A DNA stretch of 64,000 bases from Saprospiraceae bacterium (GTDB lineage Bacteria; Bacteroidota; Bacteroidia; Chitinophagales; Saprospiraceae): assembly GCA_013001975.1 (NCBI GenBank), contig JABDKX010000007.1:1-64000 (forward strand), given 5' to 3'. Both the position numbers and the translations under genes were made by a program. The first letter of the stretch is position 1. The number at the start of each line of letters is the position of its first letter. This document shows positions 54,158 to 63,950 of the stretch, piece after piece. The notes beneath the pieces are model-generated. The model saw nothing but the letters and a program-made list of their open reading frames with translations. It did not search any database and had not been told where the DNA came from.

Positions 54158-54685
54158 ATGGCAGATACAAATAAAGCTGAAGAAAAAATGAAAGCTAAGG
54201 TGAAGTCGAAAAAAAGTAAGGGCAAAAAAGTTGATAAACAGGTTGAAGAATTAACCCAGCAGCTTGAAGAAGCAAGAGATAAACATTTGAGATTGTTTGC
54301 TGAGTTCGAAAACTTTAAGAAAAGAAACTCTCGTGAAAGGCTTGACCTATTAAAAAATGCTGCTCAGGATACGATGAGCGCCATTCTTCCAATTTTAGAT
54401 GACTTCGATAGAGCAAAGAAAGCTGCAGAAGACGAAAAAACAGAAGAACAACTTAGTGAGGGTGTTTTAATGGTCTATAACAAGTTATATTCTGTGTTAG
54501 GAAACAAAGGCCTTAAACCGATGGTTTCTACTGGAGAAGTATTTGATCCAGAAGTACATGAAGCCATAACAGAAATACCCGCGCCATCAGAAGACTTAAA
54601 AGGTAAAGTTGTCGACACTGTAGAAAAAGGATATTACCTAAATGATAAGATAATACGATTCGCAAAAGTTGTAGTAGGGAAATAG
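54158..54685 (+). CDS. grpE: Nucleotide exchange factor GrpE
   Basis: GrpE releases ADP from DnaK. The 175-residue protein has a Lys-rich head, a long coiled-coil (30-75, 'QVEELTQQLEEARDKHLRLFAEFENFKKRNSRER') and the C-terminal beta-wing ('GLKPMVSTGEVFDPEVHEAI', 'GYYLNDKIIRFAKVVVGK'). It is 19 bp upstream of dnaJ; dnaK is not in the window. Confidence 0.96.
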   Translation: MADTNKAEEKMKAKVKSKKSKGKKVDKQVEELTQQLEEARDKHLRLFAEFENFKKRNSRERLDLLKNAAQDTMSAILPILDDFDRAKKAAEDEKTEEQLSEGVLMVYNKLYSVLGNKGLKPMVSTGEVFDPEVHEAITEIPAPSEDLKGKVVDTVEKGYYLNDKIIRFAKVVVGK

Positions 54686-54704
54686 TATTTAAAAAAGAAA
54701 CGGA

Positions 54705-55865
54705 ATGGCAAAAAGAGATTATTACGAAATTTTAGGTGTTTCCAAAACAGCAGATGCAAAGGAGATTAAAAAGGCGTATCGAAAAGTCGCAATAAAATAT
54801 CATCCAGATAAAAACCCTGACGATAAATCAGCAGAAGAGAAATTTAAGGAGGCAGCTGAAGCTTACGAAGTTTTAAGTGATGAAAATAAGAGAGCCAGAT
54901 ACGACAGGTTTGGACACGCAGGTGTTGATGGACAAAGTGGTTTTGGCGGAAGAGGAGGTATGACCATGGATGATATATTTTCCAATTTCAGTGATATTTT
55001 TGGAGATTCTGGCAGTCCTTTTGAAAGCTTTTTTGGTGGGCAAACAAGAAGTTCAGGTCGAAGACGAGGGCAGAAAGGCTCAAACCTACGAATCAAAGTC
55101 TCTTTAACATTAGAAGAAATAGCAAAAGGTGTTACCAAAAAAATAAAAGTCAAAAAACAAGGTAAGTGTGAAACTTGTAGCGGGTCTGGAGCTAAAGACA
55201 GCTCTTCTGTTCAAAGCTGTGGGACATGTGGAGGCTCTGGATATGTAAGACAAGTGAAATCTACTTTTCTAGGACAAATGCAAACAACCACCGTTTGTCC
55301 AGGTTGTAATGGTTCAGGACAACAAATAACATCAAAATGCACATCCTGCAAAGGTGAAGGAAGAAAACTTACAGACGAAACAATTGAGATAGACATACCT
55401 GCAGGTGTAGAAGAAGGCATGCAATTGTCAATGAGAGGAAAAGGGAACGCCGGGAAAGCTTCTGGTCCCGCAGGAGACCTCTTGATAATGATTGAAGAAA
55501 AAAAACACAAATACTTTTCTAGAGATGGTCAAAACATAATGTATGACCTGTTTTTGAATTTTGCTGATTCTGCATTAGGCACATCTGTTGAAGTTCCAAC
55601 ACTAGATAAAGCAGTAAAAATTACAATTCCTCCAGGAACACCAGCCGGGAAAATATTTAGACTAAGATCTAAAGGCCTACCTTCAGTACAAGGCTATAGT
55701 GGCAAAGGAGACCAACTTATCAATGTTAATATTTGGACGCCCAAAAAACTAAGTCCAGAAGAAAAAGAGGTGTTGGAAAAAATGAGAGAAATGCCAGGTT
55801 TTAAACCGAAAGAAGGCAGTGATCAAAAAGGATTTTTCGCGCGAATGAAAGACTTCTTTGAATAA
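54705..55865 (+). CDS. dnaJ: Chaperone DnaJ (type I)
   Basis: DnaJ delivers unfolded clients to DnaK and stimulates its ATPase. The 386 residues show the complete type I layout: J domain with HPD ('YHPDKNP', 1-70), a Gly/Phe-rich linker (75-110), four zinc motifs [24 protein letters not shown] and CTSCKGEG (150-215), and the C-terminal substrate domains. It follows grpE in the same transcript. The gldH gene begins 56 bp later. Confidence 0.97.
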   Translation: MAKRDYYEILGVSKTADAKEIKKAYRKVAIKYHPDKNPDDKSAEEKFKEAAEAYEVLSDENKRARYDRFGHAGVDGQSGFGGRGGMTMDDIFSNFSDIFGDSGSPFESFFGGQTRSSGRRRGQKGSNLRIKVSLTLEEIAKGVTKKIKVKKQGKCETCSGSGAKDSSSVQSCGTCGGSGYVRQVKSTFLGQMQTTTVCPGCNGSGQQITSKCTSCKGEGRKLTDETIEIDIPAGVEEGMQLSMRGKGNAGKASGPAGDLLIMIEEKKHKYFSRDGQNIMYDLFLNFADSALGTSVEVPTLDKAVKITIPPGTPAGKIFRLRSKGLPSVQGYSGKGDQLINVNIWTPKKLSPEEKEVLEKMREMPGFKPKEGSDQKGFFARMKDFFE

Positions 55866-55921
55866 CATCCAAAGAAGCTGACTTCAAAGATTTTATAGAA
55901 TTAAGTTAACTTAGTGGTGAG

Positions 55922-56395
55922 ATGAATACGTTTAGGTTTCTAGCACTTACGATTTTAATGTCTTCGGTTTTTAGCTGCTCTGAAGATTACATTTATAGTC
56001 AAAATCAAATTATTGATGATGGTATTTGGTTCTATGATGATATCAAGACATTTGAAGTAGAGTTAAATGATGTCGACATACTTTACAGTCTTCACCTTTT
56101 AGTTAAACACTCACAAGACTATAAGTTTGAAAATGTGTATATGAAAATTCATACAACGTTTCCAACGATTGAAAAGAAAGAAGAACAGATCACGATTAAT
56201 TTGTCGGATAAAATGGGAGACTGGGTAGGAAATTGTTCTGGAAATACGTGTAAAGTTAAAGTATTCTTACTTGAAGACTTTAAAATCCCAGAAGCAGGAT
56301 CATATTCTTTTTCTTTTGAACAATACACGAGAGTTGCGAGCCTAGAAGGAATTCAAGAATTACAACTTCAAATTCTAGAGGTTCATGATAAATAA
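55922..56395 (+). CDS. gldH: Gliding motility lipoprotein GldH
   Basis: GldH is a lipoprotein needed for gliding and T9SS in Flavobacterium. The 157-residue protein has a lipobox (VFSC, Cys19) and the family pattern: 'ESxx-like' early acidic segment, 'IWFYDDIKTFEVEL', 'YSLHLLVKHSQDYKFENVYMKIHTTFP', 'MGDWVGNCSGNTCKVKVFLLEDFKIPEAGSYSFSFEQYTR'. It overlaps the next gene by 11 bp. Confidence 0.88.
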   Translation: MNTFRFLALTILMSSVFSCSEDYIYSQNQIIDDGIWFYDDIKTFEVELNDVDILYSLHLLVKHSQDYKFENVYMKIHTTFPTIEKKEEQITINLSDKMGDWVGNCSGNTCKVKVFLLEDFKIPEAGSYSFSFEQYTRVASLEGIQELQLQILEVHDK

Positions 56396-56939
56396 GTTTT
56401 ACACTTCAAAGTGGGTGATTCTATTACTTATGCTGATGAGCCACCATTTATCTTCTCAAATAAGTGAAGTGGGGCTAGAACTTCAAATATATCCAACAGG
56501 AATTACTCCTACAATTAACATGGATCACAATTTTGGAGATAAACATAATGTTCATGCAAGAATTGGACTCAACCTTTTCAACCACCGTAACTTAGGGAAA
56601 CAAGATCAAGAAAAAGGATCTGGCTTTGGTTTCAGTTTAGGTTATAGAAAGTATTTCAAAGAGAAATTTCAAGGGTGGCGTATTGGTATTAAAAACGACC
56701 TCTGGTGGAACACCGTTAATTGGAGAAACGGCATCAATAATCCAAATGAAGATAGTGGTCAAACTAAGATCTTGGTATTACAACCGACTGTTGAAATAGC
56801 GAAAGTATTTCGAAAAGATAGCTGGTCTATCTCTCCCTCATTGGCTTTAGGAATAGAATGGAATGTAATAACTGACGGTTTGCCAACAGGTGAAGGCCCA
56901 ATTGTTCTTCTTGGAGTTCAAATTATGAAACACATTTAA
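56385..56939 (+). CDS. Small outer-membrane beta-barrel-like protein
   Basis: The 184-residue protein has a signal peptide (cleavage near residue 25, 'HHLSSQ') and alternating beta-strands such as 'HARIGLNLFNHRNLG', 'FGFSLGYRKYF' and 'WSISPSLALGIEWNV', which suggests an eight-stranded barrel. No specific family is recognised. Its start lies inside the end of gldH (11-bp overlap), so it is translationally coupled to gldH, which hints at an envelope role alongside gliding proteins. Confidence 0.65.
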   Translation: MINKFYTSKWVILLLMLMSHHLSSQISEVGLELQIYPTGITPTINMDHNFGDKHNVHARIGLNLFNHRNLGKQDQEKGSGFGFSLGYRKYFKEKFQGWRIGIKNDLWWNTVNWRNGINNPNEDSGQTKILVLQPTVEIAKVFRKDSWSISPSLALGIEWNVITDGLPTGEGPIVLLGVQIMKHI

Positions 56940-56957
56940 ATTAAAAATTAAGGCGAA

Positions 56958-57980
56958 ATGTATATTTATCGAAATATAAGTTTGAAGGTCGTTCTACAAT
57001 TTGCATGGATAAACCTTCTTATCTTTACAGCATGGAATGTCATAGTGTATCTTTTTTTACATCACTTAGAACACGAGGGGTTGAACCCACACATTCCGTT
57101 TTTACCATTAAGTACAATTGGTATCGCGGTGGCATTTTATATTGGCTTCAAAAACAATGCATCGTATGATAGATTTTGGGAAGCAAGAAAAATCTGGGGA
57201 GGTATTGTAAACTATAGCAGAACATGGGCCAATCAAGTATTAAGCTTTATAACACCTCATGACGACGATAAACAATACGAAGAAGGAGAGATTTATAATT
57301 ATCAAAAACAACTGATTTATACGCATATTGCTTGGATTAATGCTTTAAGATTACATCTTAGAAAGCCTAACCCAAACAGTATGAAACATAACAGGACCGT
57401 AAAAAAGGCATTAACGATAAACGCACCCGAAGACAACCATTGGAGAGACGAAGTTTTTTCATTTTTACCAGACAATGCGTGTAAAGAATTATATAATGTT
57501 GTCAACAAGCCTACACAAATCATAAGGGCTCAAGGGCAAGCACTTAAACACCACCGACATAATACAAAGCTTGTAGAAGACTTTCGACACATGGAAATGA
57601 TGCGTGTTTTGGAAGAGTTTTACAACCTTCAAGGTAAATGCGAACGTATTAAAAACACCCCATTTCCAAGGCAATATGGGTATTTCAGTAAATTGTTTAC
57701 TTGGATTTTTATTGCATTGCTTCCATTTGGTTTATTAGGGGAGTTTGCAAAAATGGGGCATACAATGGAAATATTAGCTATTCCATTTAGTGTTTTAATT
57801 TCATGGATTTTTCTTACTATGGAAATAGTAGGTGACAACAGTGAAGATCCATTTGAAAACTTTATTAACGACGTACCAATGACAGCACTTTGTAGAACGA
57901 TAGAAATTGACTTAAGAGAGATGTTAGGTGAAAAAGACTTGCCACCAAAAGTGGAAGCAGTGAATGGAATTCTGATGTAA
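56958..57980 (+). CDS. Bestrophin-like ion channel
   Basis: The 340-residue integral membrane protein matches the bacterial bestrophin family: 'ISLKVVLQFAWINLLIFTAWNVIVYLF' (first helix), the hallmark 'PLSTIGIAVAFYIGFKNNASYDRFWEARKIWGGIVNYSRTW' (pore and neck), a helical cytosolic middle, and 'EDPFENFINDVPMTALCRTIEIDL' at the end. Bacterial members are pentameric cation or anion channels. It is 3 bp from the convergent acetyltransferase stop. Confidence 0.9.
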   Translation: MYIYRNISLKVVLQFAWINLLIFTAWNVIVYLFLHHLEHEGLNPHIPFLPLSTIGIAVAFYIGFKNNASYDRFWEARKIWGGIVNYSRTWANQVLSFITPHDDDKQYEEGEIYNYQKQLIYTHIAWINALRLHLRKPNPNSMKHNRTVKKALTINAPEDNHWRDEVFSFLPDNACKELYNVVNKPTQIIRAQGQALKHHRHNTKLVEDFRHMEMMRVLEEFYNLQGKCERIKNTPFPRQYGYFSKLFTWIFIALLPFGLLGEFAKMGHTMEILAIPFSVLISWIFLTMEIVGDNSEDPFENFINDVPMTALCRTIEIDLREMLGEKDLPPKVEAVNGILM

Positions 57981-57983
57981 CAG

Positions 57984-58499
57984 TTAATTGTTTTTTGTTC
58001 TTGAATACAACATCAACTCTTCTCCGTTTTCATAGGTTATCATTTTTTCGAAAGACAACCCTATTTTTTCAAGTAACCTTTTCGAAGCGTGGTTTACTTC
58101 TAACGTAATGCCAACAACTTTTTTTAGGTTCAATTTATTGAAAGCAAGATCAATTATGGCAGATGCAGATTCATAGCCGTATCCTTTATTACAAAATGCC
58201 GTCAAGAAAGCGAAACCAACATCTACATTTTCCAGAATATCTCTTTTGAGCAAACCACACAATCCTATTTTGTTATTAGACCCCTTTTCGGTTACGACAT
58301 ATAAGCCGAAACCATTTTTCTTGTAGCTGGAAATTAATGATTTTGAAATGTAAGCACCAGCTTGAGGGATAGAACGGATGTTTCGATCACCGATATATTT
58401 AATCCAACCTTCATCATTTAAAAGTTCGAGAATGAATGCTGCATCACCAATATTGGCTTCCCGTAGAAAAAGTCGTTTTGTTGATAATACAGCTTTCAA
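57984..58499 (-). CDS. GNAT acetyltransferase (RimJ/RimL type)
   Basis: The 171-residue protein starts 'STKRLFLREANIGDAAFILELLNDEGWIKYIGDR' and has the acetyl-CoA loop region 'LTAFCNKGYGYESASAIIDLAF' followed by 'LNLKKVVGITLEVNHASKRLLEKIG', the standard GNAT_3 pattern for N-terminal or small-molecule acetylation. The substrate is unknown. It lies 5 bp after the aldehyde dehydrogenase gene, probably co-transcribed. Confidence 0.88.
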   Translation of the reverse strand: MKAVLSTKRLFLREANIGDAAFILELLNDEGWIKYIGDRNIRSIPQAGAYISKSLISSYKKNGFGLYVVTEKGSNNKIGLCGLLKRDILENVDVGFAFLTAFCNKGYGYESASAIIDLAFNKLNLKKVVGITLEVNHASKRLLEKIGLSFEKMITYENGEELMLYSRTKNN

Positions 58500-58504
58500 A
58501 GTAA

Positions 58505-60037
58505 TTAGAAGTCAAATTTAATACCTTGCGCTAAAGGCAACTCAGTACTATAGTTAATAGTATTTGTTTGTCTTCTCATATAAGCTTTCCATGAATCAGA
58601 ACCAGATTCTCTACCACCACCAGTTTCTTTTTCACCTCCAAAGGCGCCACCGATTTCTGCACCGCTTGTTCCAATATTAACGTTAGCAATGCCACAATCT
58701 GATCCAGCAACGGACAAGAACTTTTCGGCCTCTCTCATATTGTTTGTCATTATTGCTGATGACAATCCTTGAGGAACGTTATTTTGAATCTTGATTGCAT
58801 TTTCTATTGGTCCTGAGTACTTAATCAGGTAAAGGATTGGTGCAAAAGTTTCATGTTGTACGATTTCGAAATCAGCACCAACCTCTGCAATACAAGGCTT
58901 AACATAACAGCCACTTTTATACTTAGCACCGTCTAAAACACCACCACTTACAGCAAATTTTCCACCTTCTTTTTTGATCGCCTTTAAAGTAGTTAAATAA
59001 TTGTTTACCGAATCGTGATCGATTAATGGTCCCATATGATTTTTTGGATTTAATGGATCTCCAATTTTTACTTGCTTATAAGCTTTAACCAACCCTTTTT
59101 TAACAGCATTGTATTGAGACTCATGAATGATCAATCTTCGAGTGGAAGTACACCTTTGTCCGCACGTTCCAACAGCACCAAAAACGACACCCGTTAACAC
59201 TAAACTTAAGTCAGCATCTGGCGTAACAATAACTGCATTGTTTCCACCTAATTCCAACAATGTATTTCCAAGTCTAGAAGCAACAGTACTCGCAACAATT
59301 TTTCCCATTCTGGTACTTCCTGTTGCAGAGACTAAAGGAATACGACCATCGTTTGTCATGTATTCTCCAACCTTATAGTCACCCGTTACAATAGAAGAAA
59401 CGCCTTCGGGAACTTTATTTGCTTTTAATACATCTTGTAAAATATTATGACAAGCAACAGAACAAAGAGGCGTTTTTTCACTTCCCTTCCAAACACAGAC
59501 ATCACCACAAACGAGTGCAATCATCGCATTCCAAGACCAAACGGCAACGGGAAAGTTAAATGCAGATATAATTCCAACAATGCCCAGAGGGTGCCATTGC
59601 TCATACATTCTGTGTTGCGGTCTTTCACTGTGCATAGTTAATCCATAGAGTTGTCTTGAAAGCCCAACAGCAAAATCACAAATGTCAATCATTTCTTGTA
59701 CCTCTCCCCATCCTTCTTGTAATGATTTTCCCATTTCGTATGAAACAAGTCTTCCTAATGCATCTTTATTTTTTCTTAGTGCTTCACCATATTGTCTTAC
59801 GATCTCACCCCTCTTTGGAGCGGGAACTTCTCTCCAGGTTTTAAATGCCTTTTCAGCTGTTGCTATAACTTTCTCGTAATCTTTTTTAGAGGAAATGTTT
59901 ACACTACCAATATACTTGCCATCTACTGGTGAATAAGAGTCAATTTTTCCAGATTTTCCTTTTATTGACTTTAAACCAGTAAAGCTTCCTTCGTTTGTCT
60001 TTTTTAATCCTAATTTTTTCAAAAATGTCGTATTCAT
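58505..60037 (-). CDS. Aldehyde dehydrogenase, ALDH7 (antiquitin-like) type
   Basis: I chose the start at 60037 (MNTTFLKKLG); the longer frame to 60094 would run through the promoter. The 510 residues have the catalytic Cys in 'GTCGQRCTSTRRLI', the general-base Glu in 'LLELGGNNAVIV', NAD-binding 'VSATGSTRMGKIV' and the C-terminal 'GGAFGGEKETGGGRESGSDSWKAYMRRQT'. The sequence is closest to ALDH7 enzymes, which oxidise alpha-aminoadipic semialdehyde in lysine catabolism. That substrate is likely but not shown here. The acetyltransferase follows 5 bp on. Confidence 0.92.
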   Translation of the reverse strand: MNTTFLKKLGLKKTNEGSFTGLKSIKGKSGKIDSYSPVDGKYIGSVNISSKKDYEKVIATAEKAFKTWREVPAPKRGEIVRQYGEALRKNKDALGRLVSYEMGKSLQEGWGEVQEMIDICDFAVGLSRQLYGLTMHSERPQHRMYEQWHPLGIVGIISAFNFPVAVWSWNAMIALVCGDVCVWKGSEKTPLCSVACHNILQDVLKANKVPEGVSSIVTGDYKVGEYMTNDGRIPLVSATGSTRMGKIVASTVASRLGNTLLELGGNNAVIVTPDADLSLVLTGVVFGAVGTCGQRCTSTRRLIIHESQYNAVKKGLVKAYKQVKIGDPLNPKNHMGPLIDHDSVNNYLTTLKAIKKEGGKFAVSGGVLDGAKYKSGCYVKPCIAEVGADFEIVQHETFAPILYLIKYSGPIENAIKIQNNVPQGLSSAIMTNNMREAEKFLSVAGSDCGIANVNIGTSGAEIGGAFGGEKETGGGRESGSDSWKAYMRRQTNTINYSTELPLAQGIKFDF

Positions 60038-60056
60038 GTGGGTTGTTTTTTCGATG

Positions 60057-60088
60057 CAAATGTATAAAAAGCATTTAAACGATGTCAA
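60057..60088 (-). promoter_or_regulatory. Consensus promoter of the aldehyde dehydrogenase gene
   Basis: On the minus strand TTG (60088-60086) and TACATTTG (60064-60057) are 21 bp apart, a near-perfect Bacteroidota promoter. The -7 box is 19 bp from the ATG at 60037. This supports the shorter start for the gene. Confidence 0.72.
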
Positions 60089-60096
60089 TATCAATT

Positions 60097-60136
60097 TGCC
60101 AAATTGGCATAATAGGCAAGTTGGTACAATATCTGA
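60097..60136 (+). promoter_or_regulatory. Composite stress-type promoter of secA, matching that of grpE
   Basis: TGCCA-AAT-TGGCA (60097-60109) is a perfect inverted repeat. TTGGTACAATATCTGAT (60121-60137) follows, with GG (60123-60124) and GA (60135-60136) 10 bp apart. Repeat centre to GG is 20 bp, exactly as upstream of grpE. A vegetative-like TATCTTCG (60201-60208) also lies closer to the secA start, so secA may have two promoters. Confidence 0.5.
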
Positions 60137-60232
60137 TCGTAATTATCGAAATTTAGACTGCAATTTTGAAGAATGGAAGGCATTTGGTAAAATGAATAGT
60201 TATCTTCGCAAAGCAAATTAAGAAAAGAGTAT

Positions 60233-63200
60233 ATGCTAAAAGTATTAAAGAAGTTTTTTGGGACAAAGTACGATAAGGATGTTAAAACAATTATGCCTTA
60301 TGTCGATCAAATAAATGCTTTGTATGAAGAGTATCAAGACATAAGCAATGACGCTCTTAGAAATAAAACTTTAGAATTTAAACAAAGGATCCAAGAACAC
60401 CTTCAAGCTATTGACGATGAAATCGCTAAAACGGAAGCGGCCTCTAATGCAGAAACAGACTTGTCTTTAAAAGAAGATTATTATAGAGAAATTGATGATT
60501 TAAAGAAAGATAGAGATGAGGAGTTAGAAGTCGTATTAATGGAAATTCTTCCAGAAGCTTTTGCCGTTGTTAAAGCAACAGCCAAAAGATTTACCGAAAA
60601 CATAACCATAGAAGTATCGGCAACAGATCATGATAAAGAGATAGCGGCAAAACATGACTATGTGACGATTGAAGGAAATAAAGCTGTTTGGAAAAACTCA
60701 TGGATGGCAGCAGGAGGAGAGATCACTTGGAATATGGTTCATTACGATGTTCAATTAATTGGTGGTTTCGTATTACACTCTGGAAAAATTGCAGAAATGC
60801 AAACAGGTGAAGGTAAAACCTTAGTTGCGACTTTGCCTGCATACCTAAATGGAATTACAGGTCAAGGAGTCCACGTCATTACGGTTAACGATTATTTAGC
60901 AAGAAGGGATTCAGAATGGATTGGTCCTATCTTTGAGTTTTTATTTTTAACAGTTGACTGTATTGATAAATATAAGCCCCATTCACCTGAAAGGGTGGCC
61001 GCTTATAAGTGTGACATTACTTACGGAACAAACAATGAATTTGGTTTTGACTACCTGAGAGATAATATGGTCCGCTCAGAAGCAGAAAAGGTTCAAGGGA
61101 AGCACCATTTTGCAATGATAGATGAGGTCGACTCTGTCTTGATTGATGATGCAAGAACGCCACTAATCATTTCGGGTCCAGTTCCTGCGGGAACAGAAGA
61201 GCAAGAGTATCAGGTATTAAAGCCAAAAGTAGAACGCCTCATGTCTGCGCAGAAAAAAATGGCTACGGAATACTTAGCAACAGCAAAAAGGTTGTTTAAG
61301 GAAGGAAATACTGGATTTAATGAAGGTGATGCAGGGTTAGCACTTTTAAGAGCTTACAGGTCTCTTCCCAAGTATCGACCACTCATTAAATTTTTGAGTG
61401 AAGATGGTGTTAAGGCTGTTCTTCAAAAGGCTGAAAACTACTACATGCAAGAGCAAAATAAAAACATGCACTTAGTAGATGAACCACTTCTTTTTACGAT
61501 TGATGAAAAAAACAGAAATGTTGAACTGACGGAATATGGTTCTGAATATCTTTCAAAAGGAGAAAATGATATTAAGTTTTTCGTGATGCCAGATATTGCG
61601 AGTGAGATGCAAGCTCTTGAGGAACAAGCTAAAGAAACAGGTGAGGACTTAAGTGAAGCCAAAGCAAATTTGATCCAAGATTTCTCAATAAAGTCGAGAA
61701 GGTTGCATGCTGTTAGTCAACTGCTAAAAGCCTATACTCTTTTCGAAAAAGAGGAGGAGTATGTAGTAATTGATGGGCAGGTAAAAATTGTAGACGAACA
61801 AACAGGTCGGATGATGGAAGGACGACGATATTCAGACGGTCTACATCAGGCTTTAGAGGCAAAAGAAAATGTAAAGGTTGGAGATATTACACAAACGTAT
61901 GCGACCATTACGTTACAGAACTATTTTAGAATGTTTCACAAGCTATCCGGAATGACGGGTACTGCCGAAACAGAAGCAGGAGAGTTTTGGGAAATATATA
62001 AGTTAGATGTAGTAGTAATTCCAACAAACAGACCCATTGTTAGAGATGACAGAGAGGACTTGGTTTATAAAACTGACAGAGAAAAGTTCAATGCCGTTAT
62101 AGAAGAGATATACAATCTTACGGGTCAAGGAAGGCCCGTCCTAGTTGGTACAACAACTGTGGACATTTCTGAAAAACTAAGTAGAATGCTTAACCTTAGA
62201 GGTATTAAGCACAATGTTCTTAATGCAAAACAACATCAACGAGAAGCTGAAATCGTAACCTTAGCAGGAAAACCATCGGCAGTTACCATAGCTACAAACA
62301 TGGCAGGTAGAGGAACCGATATTAAGTTGTCAGATGAAGTTAAAAAAGCAGGAGGCCTTGCCATTGTTGCAACGGAAAGACATGATTCACGAAGGGTAGA
62401 CAGACAACTAAGAGGACGTGCAGGCCGTCAAGGAGATCCAGGGTCGTCTCAGTTCTATGTTTCATTAGAAGATAAGCTAATGAGACTTTTTAATTCTGAT
62501 AGAATTGTAAAGGTGATGGATAAAATGGGTCACGAAGAAGGCGAAGTGATCCAACACTCAATGATTACAAAGTCAATAGAAAGGGCGCAGAAAAAAGTAG
62601 AAGAAAACAACTTTGGCATTAGAAAAAGATTGCTTGAATATGATGATGTCATGAATATTCAAAGGTCTGCCATTTATAATAAAAGAAACAATGCATTGTC
62701 GGGAGACAGGCTTTCAGTTGACTTATATAACATGATAATGTCGTTGACAGAAAGCTTGATTGAAGATCACAAAAGAGTCGGTGACTATAATACATTTAAA
62801 AATGACTGCTTAAGAGTCCTTTCAATGGAACCCTCTATTGATGAAGTTACTTTTATTGAAGGACAAGAAGGAGAACTGATCGAAATGTTTCAAAACCAAG
62901 TGCTAGCACAATACAAAGAGAAGACAGAAAAAATAGCCGAAGTTTTGTTGCCAGTGATTTCTAATGTTTATGAAAATGAAGGACATCGTTACAGGCGGAT
63001 CTCTGTTCCATATGTAAGCCCATCAAGAGAAACACCGTTGCCAATTGCAGCAGAGCTAAAAGAAGCTGTTGAGACGAAGGGAGAATCAATAATGAAAGAT
63101 ATTGAAAAAGCCGTTACCTTGGTTTTGATTGATGAGAATTGGAAAGAGCATTTAAGATCAATGGATGAGTTGAAAGATTCCGTTCAGTCAGCATCTTTTG

Positions 63201-63538
63201 AGCAAAAAGATCCATTGGTTATTTATAAAATGGAAGCATATACTGCCTTTGAACAACTCGTTTACAGAATAAACTATGATGTTATTTCGTATTTAATGGG
63301 AGGAAAGCTGTTGTTAGGCAGACCTGAAGATGTAAGAGAAGCTAAATCTAACAGAACAGACTTTAGAAAGGTAAGAACCAATAAAGATGCAGCCGCAAGA
63401 AAAAGAGCAGCCGCTTCAGCAGGAAGAGGAGAAAGGGCAAAACCGGAAACTTTTAAAAGGACTGAAAAGAAAGTCAAAAGAAATGATCCCTGCCCATGTG
63501 GAAGTGGTAAAAAATATAAACAATGCCATGGCGCTTAA
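60233..63538 (+). CDS. secA: Preprotein translocase ATPase SecA
   Basis: SecA drives preproteins through SecYEG. The 1101-residue protein is longer than E. coli SecA (901) because of insertions in the first nucleotide-binding and preprotein regions, as usual in Bacteroidota. Walker A is '[17 protein letters not shown]' near residue 190. Further landmarks are 'FDYLRDNM', DEVD in '[21 protein letters not shown]', '[16 protein letters not shown]', '[11 protein letters not shown]' and '[24 protein letters not shown]'. The C-terminal zinc SEC-C motif is '[18 protein letters not shown]', which binds SecB or ribosomes. Confidence 0.98.
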   Translation: MLKVLKKFFGTKYDKDVKTIMPYVDQINALYEEYQDISNDALRNKTLEFKQRIQEHLQAIDDEIAKTEAASNAETDLSLKEDYYREIDDLKKDRDEELEVVLMEILPEAFAVVKATAKRFTENITIEVSATDHDKEIAAKHDYVTIEGNKAVWKNSWMAAGGEITWNMVHYDVQLIGGFVLHSGKIAEMQTGEGKTLVATLPAYLNGITGQGVHVITVNDYLARRDSEWIGPIFEFLFLTVDCIDKYKPHSPERVAAYKCDITYGTNNEFGFDYLRDNMVRSEAEKVQGKHHFAMIDEVDSVLIDDARTPLIISGPVPAGTEEQEYQVLKPKVERLMSAQKKMATEYLATAKRLFKEGNTGFNEGDAGLALLRAYRSLPKYRPLIKFLSEDGVKAVLQKAENYYMQEQNKNMHLVDEPLLFTIDEKNRNVELTEYGSEYLSKGENDIKFFVMPDIASEMQALEEQAKETGEDLSEAKANLIQDFSIKSRRLHAVSQLLKAYTLFEKEEEYVVIDGQVKIVDEQTGRMMEGRRYSDGLHQALEAKENVKVGDITQTYATITLQNYFRMFHKLSGMTGTAETEAGEFWEIYKLDVVVIPTNRPIVRDDREDLVYKTDREKFNAVIEEIYNLTGQGRPVLVGTTTVDISEKLSRMLNLRGIKHNVLNAKQHQREAEIVTLAGKPSAVTIATNMAGRGTDIKLSDEVKKAGGLAIVATERHDSRRVDRQLRGRAGRQGDPGSSQFYVSLEDKLMRLFNSDRIVKVMDKMGHEEGEVIQHSMITKSIERAQKKVEENNFGIRKRLLEYDDVMNIQRSAIYNKRNNALSGDRLSVDLYNMIMSLTESLIEDHKRVGDYNTFKNDCLRVLSMEPSIDEVTFIEGQEGELIEMFQNQVLAQYKEKTEKIAEVLLPVISNVYENEGHRYRRISVPYVSPSRETPLPIAAELKEAVETKGESIMKDIEKAVTLVLIDENWKEHLRSMDELKDSVQSASFEQKDPLVIYKMEAYTAFEQLVYRINYDVISYLMGGKLLLGRPEDVREAKSNRTDFRKVRTNKDAAARKRAAASAGRGERAKPETFKRTEKKVKRNDPCPCGSGKKYKQCHGA

Positions 63539-63554
63539 AATTTAAAAACGAACG

Positions 63555-63950
63555 ATGAGAATATCTTTATTTATTATTTGTTTATTAACTTTTGGAAATC
63601 TATTTTCTCAAGTTACGATAAAAGAAGATCCAAATGTTTCACGCATCATGAATGCTTATGAAACGTTTAATAAAGAAGAGCCAACAGTAAGAGGTTGGAG
63701 AATTCAAATTTTAACGACAAATGATAGAAGCAATATGGAAGCTGGAGTAAAAAGATTTGAAAGACTATATCCTCATATTGATTTTAAATGGGAGCACAAT
63801 CCACCATACTATCAAGTAAGAATTGGAGCTTATGAAAAAAAGGCTGAGCTAGAAGCGTTCTTGCTAGAACTCAAACAAGAGTTTCCATCTGCAATTCCTG
63901 TGCAAGATGATATACAGAAAACAGAAATCTTAAAATTTAATGCACAATAG
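63555..63950 (+). CDS. Secreted SPOR-domain protein
   Basis: The 131-residue protein has a signal peptide (cleavage near residue 19, 'GNLFSQ') and a single SPOR-like domain (about 48-125, 'GWRIQILTTNDRSNMEAGVKRFERLYP', 'YYQVRIGAYEKKAELEAFLLELKQEFPSAIPV'). SPOR domains bind denuded glycan strands of peptidoglycan at division or repair sites. Length and layout (signal plus SPOR only) are typical of small Bacteroidota members. It is 16 bp downstream of secA and overlaps the start of the next gene. Confidence 0.88.
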   Translation: MRISLFIICLLTFGNLFSQVTIKEDPNVSRIMNAYETFNKEEPTVRGWRIQILTTNDRSNMEAGVKRFERLYPHIDFKWEHNPPYYQVRIGAYEKKAELEAFLLELKQEFPSAIPVQDDIQKTEILKFNAQ

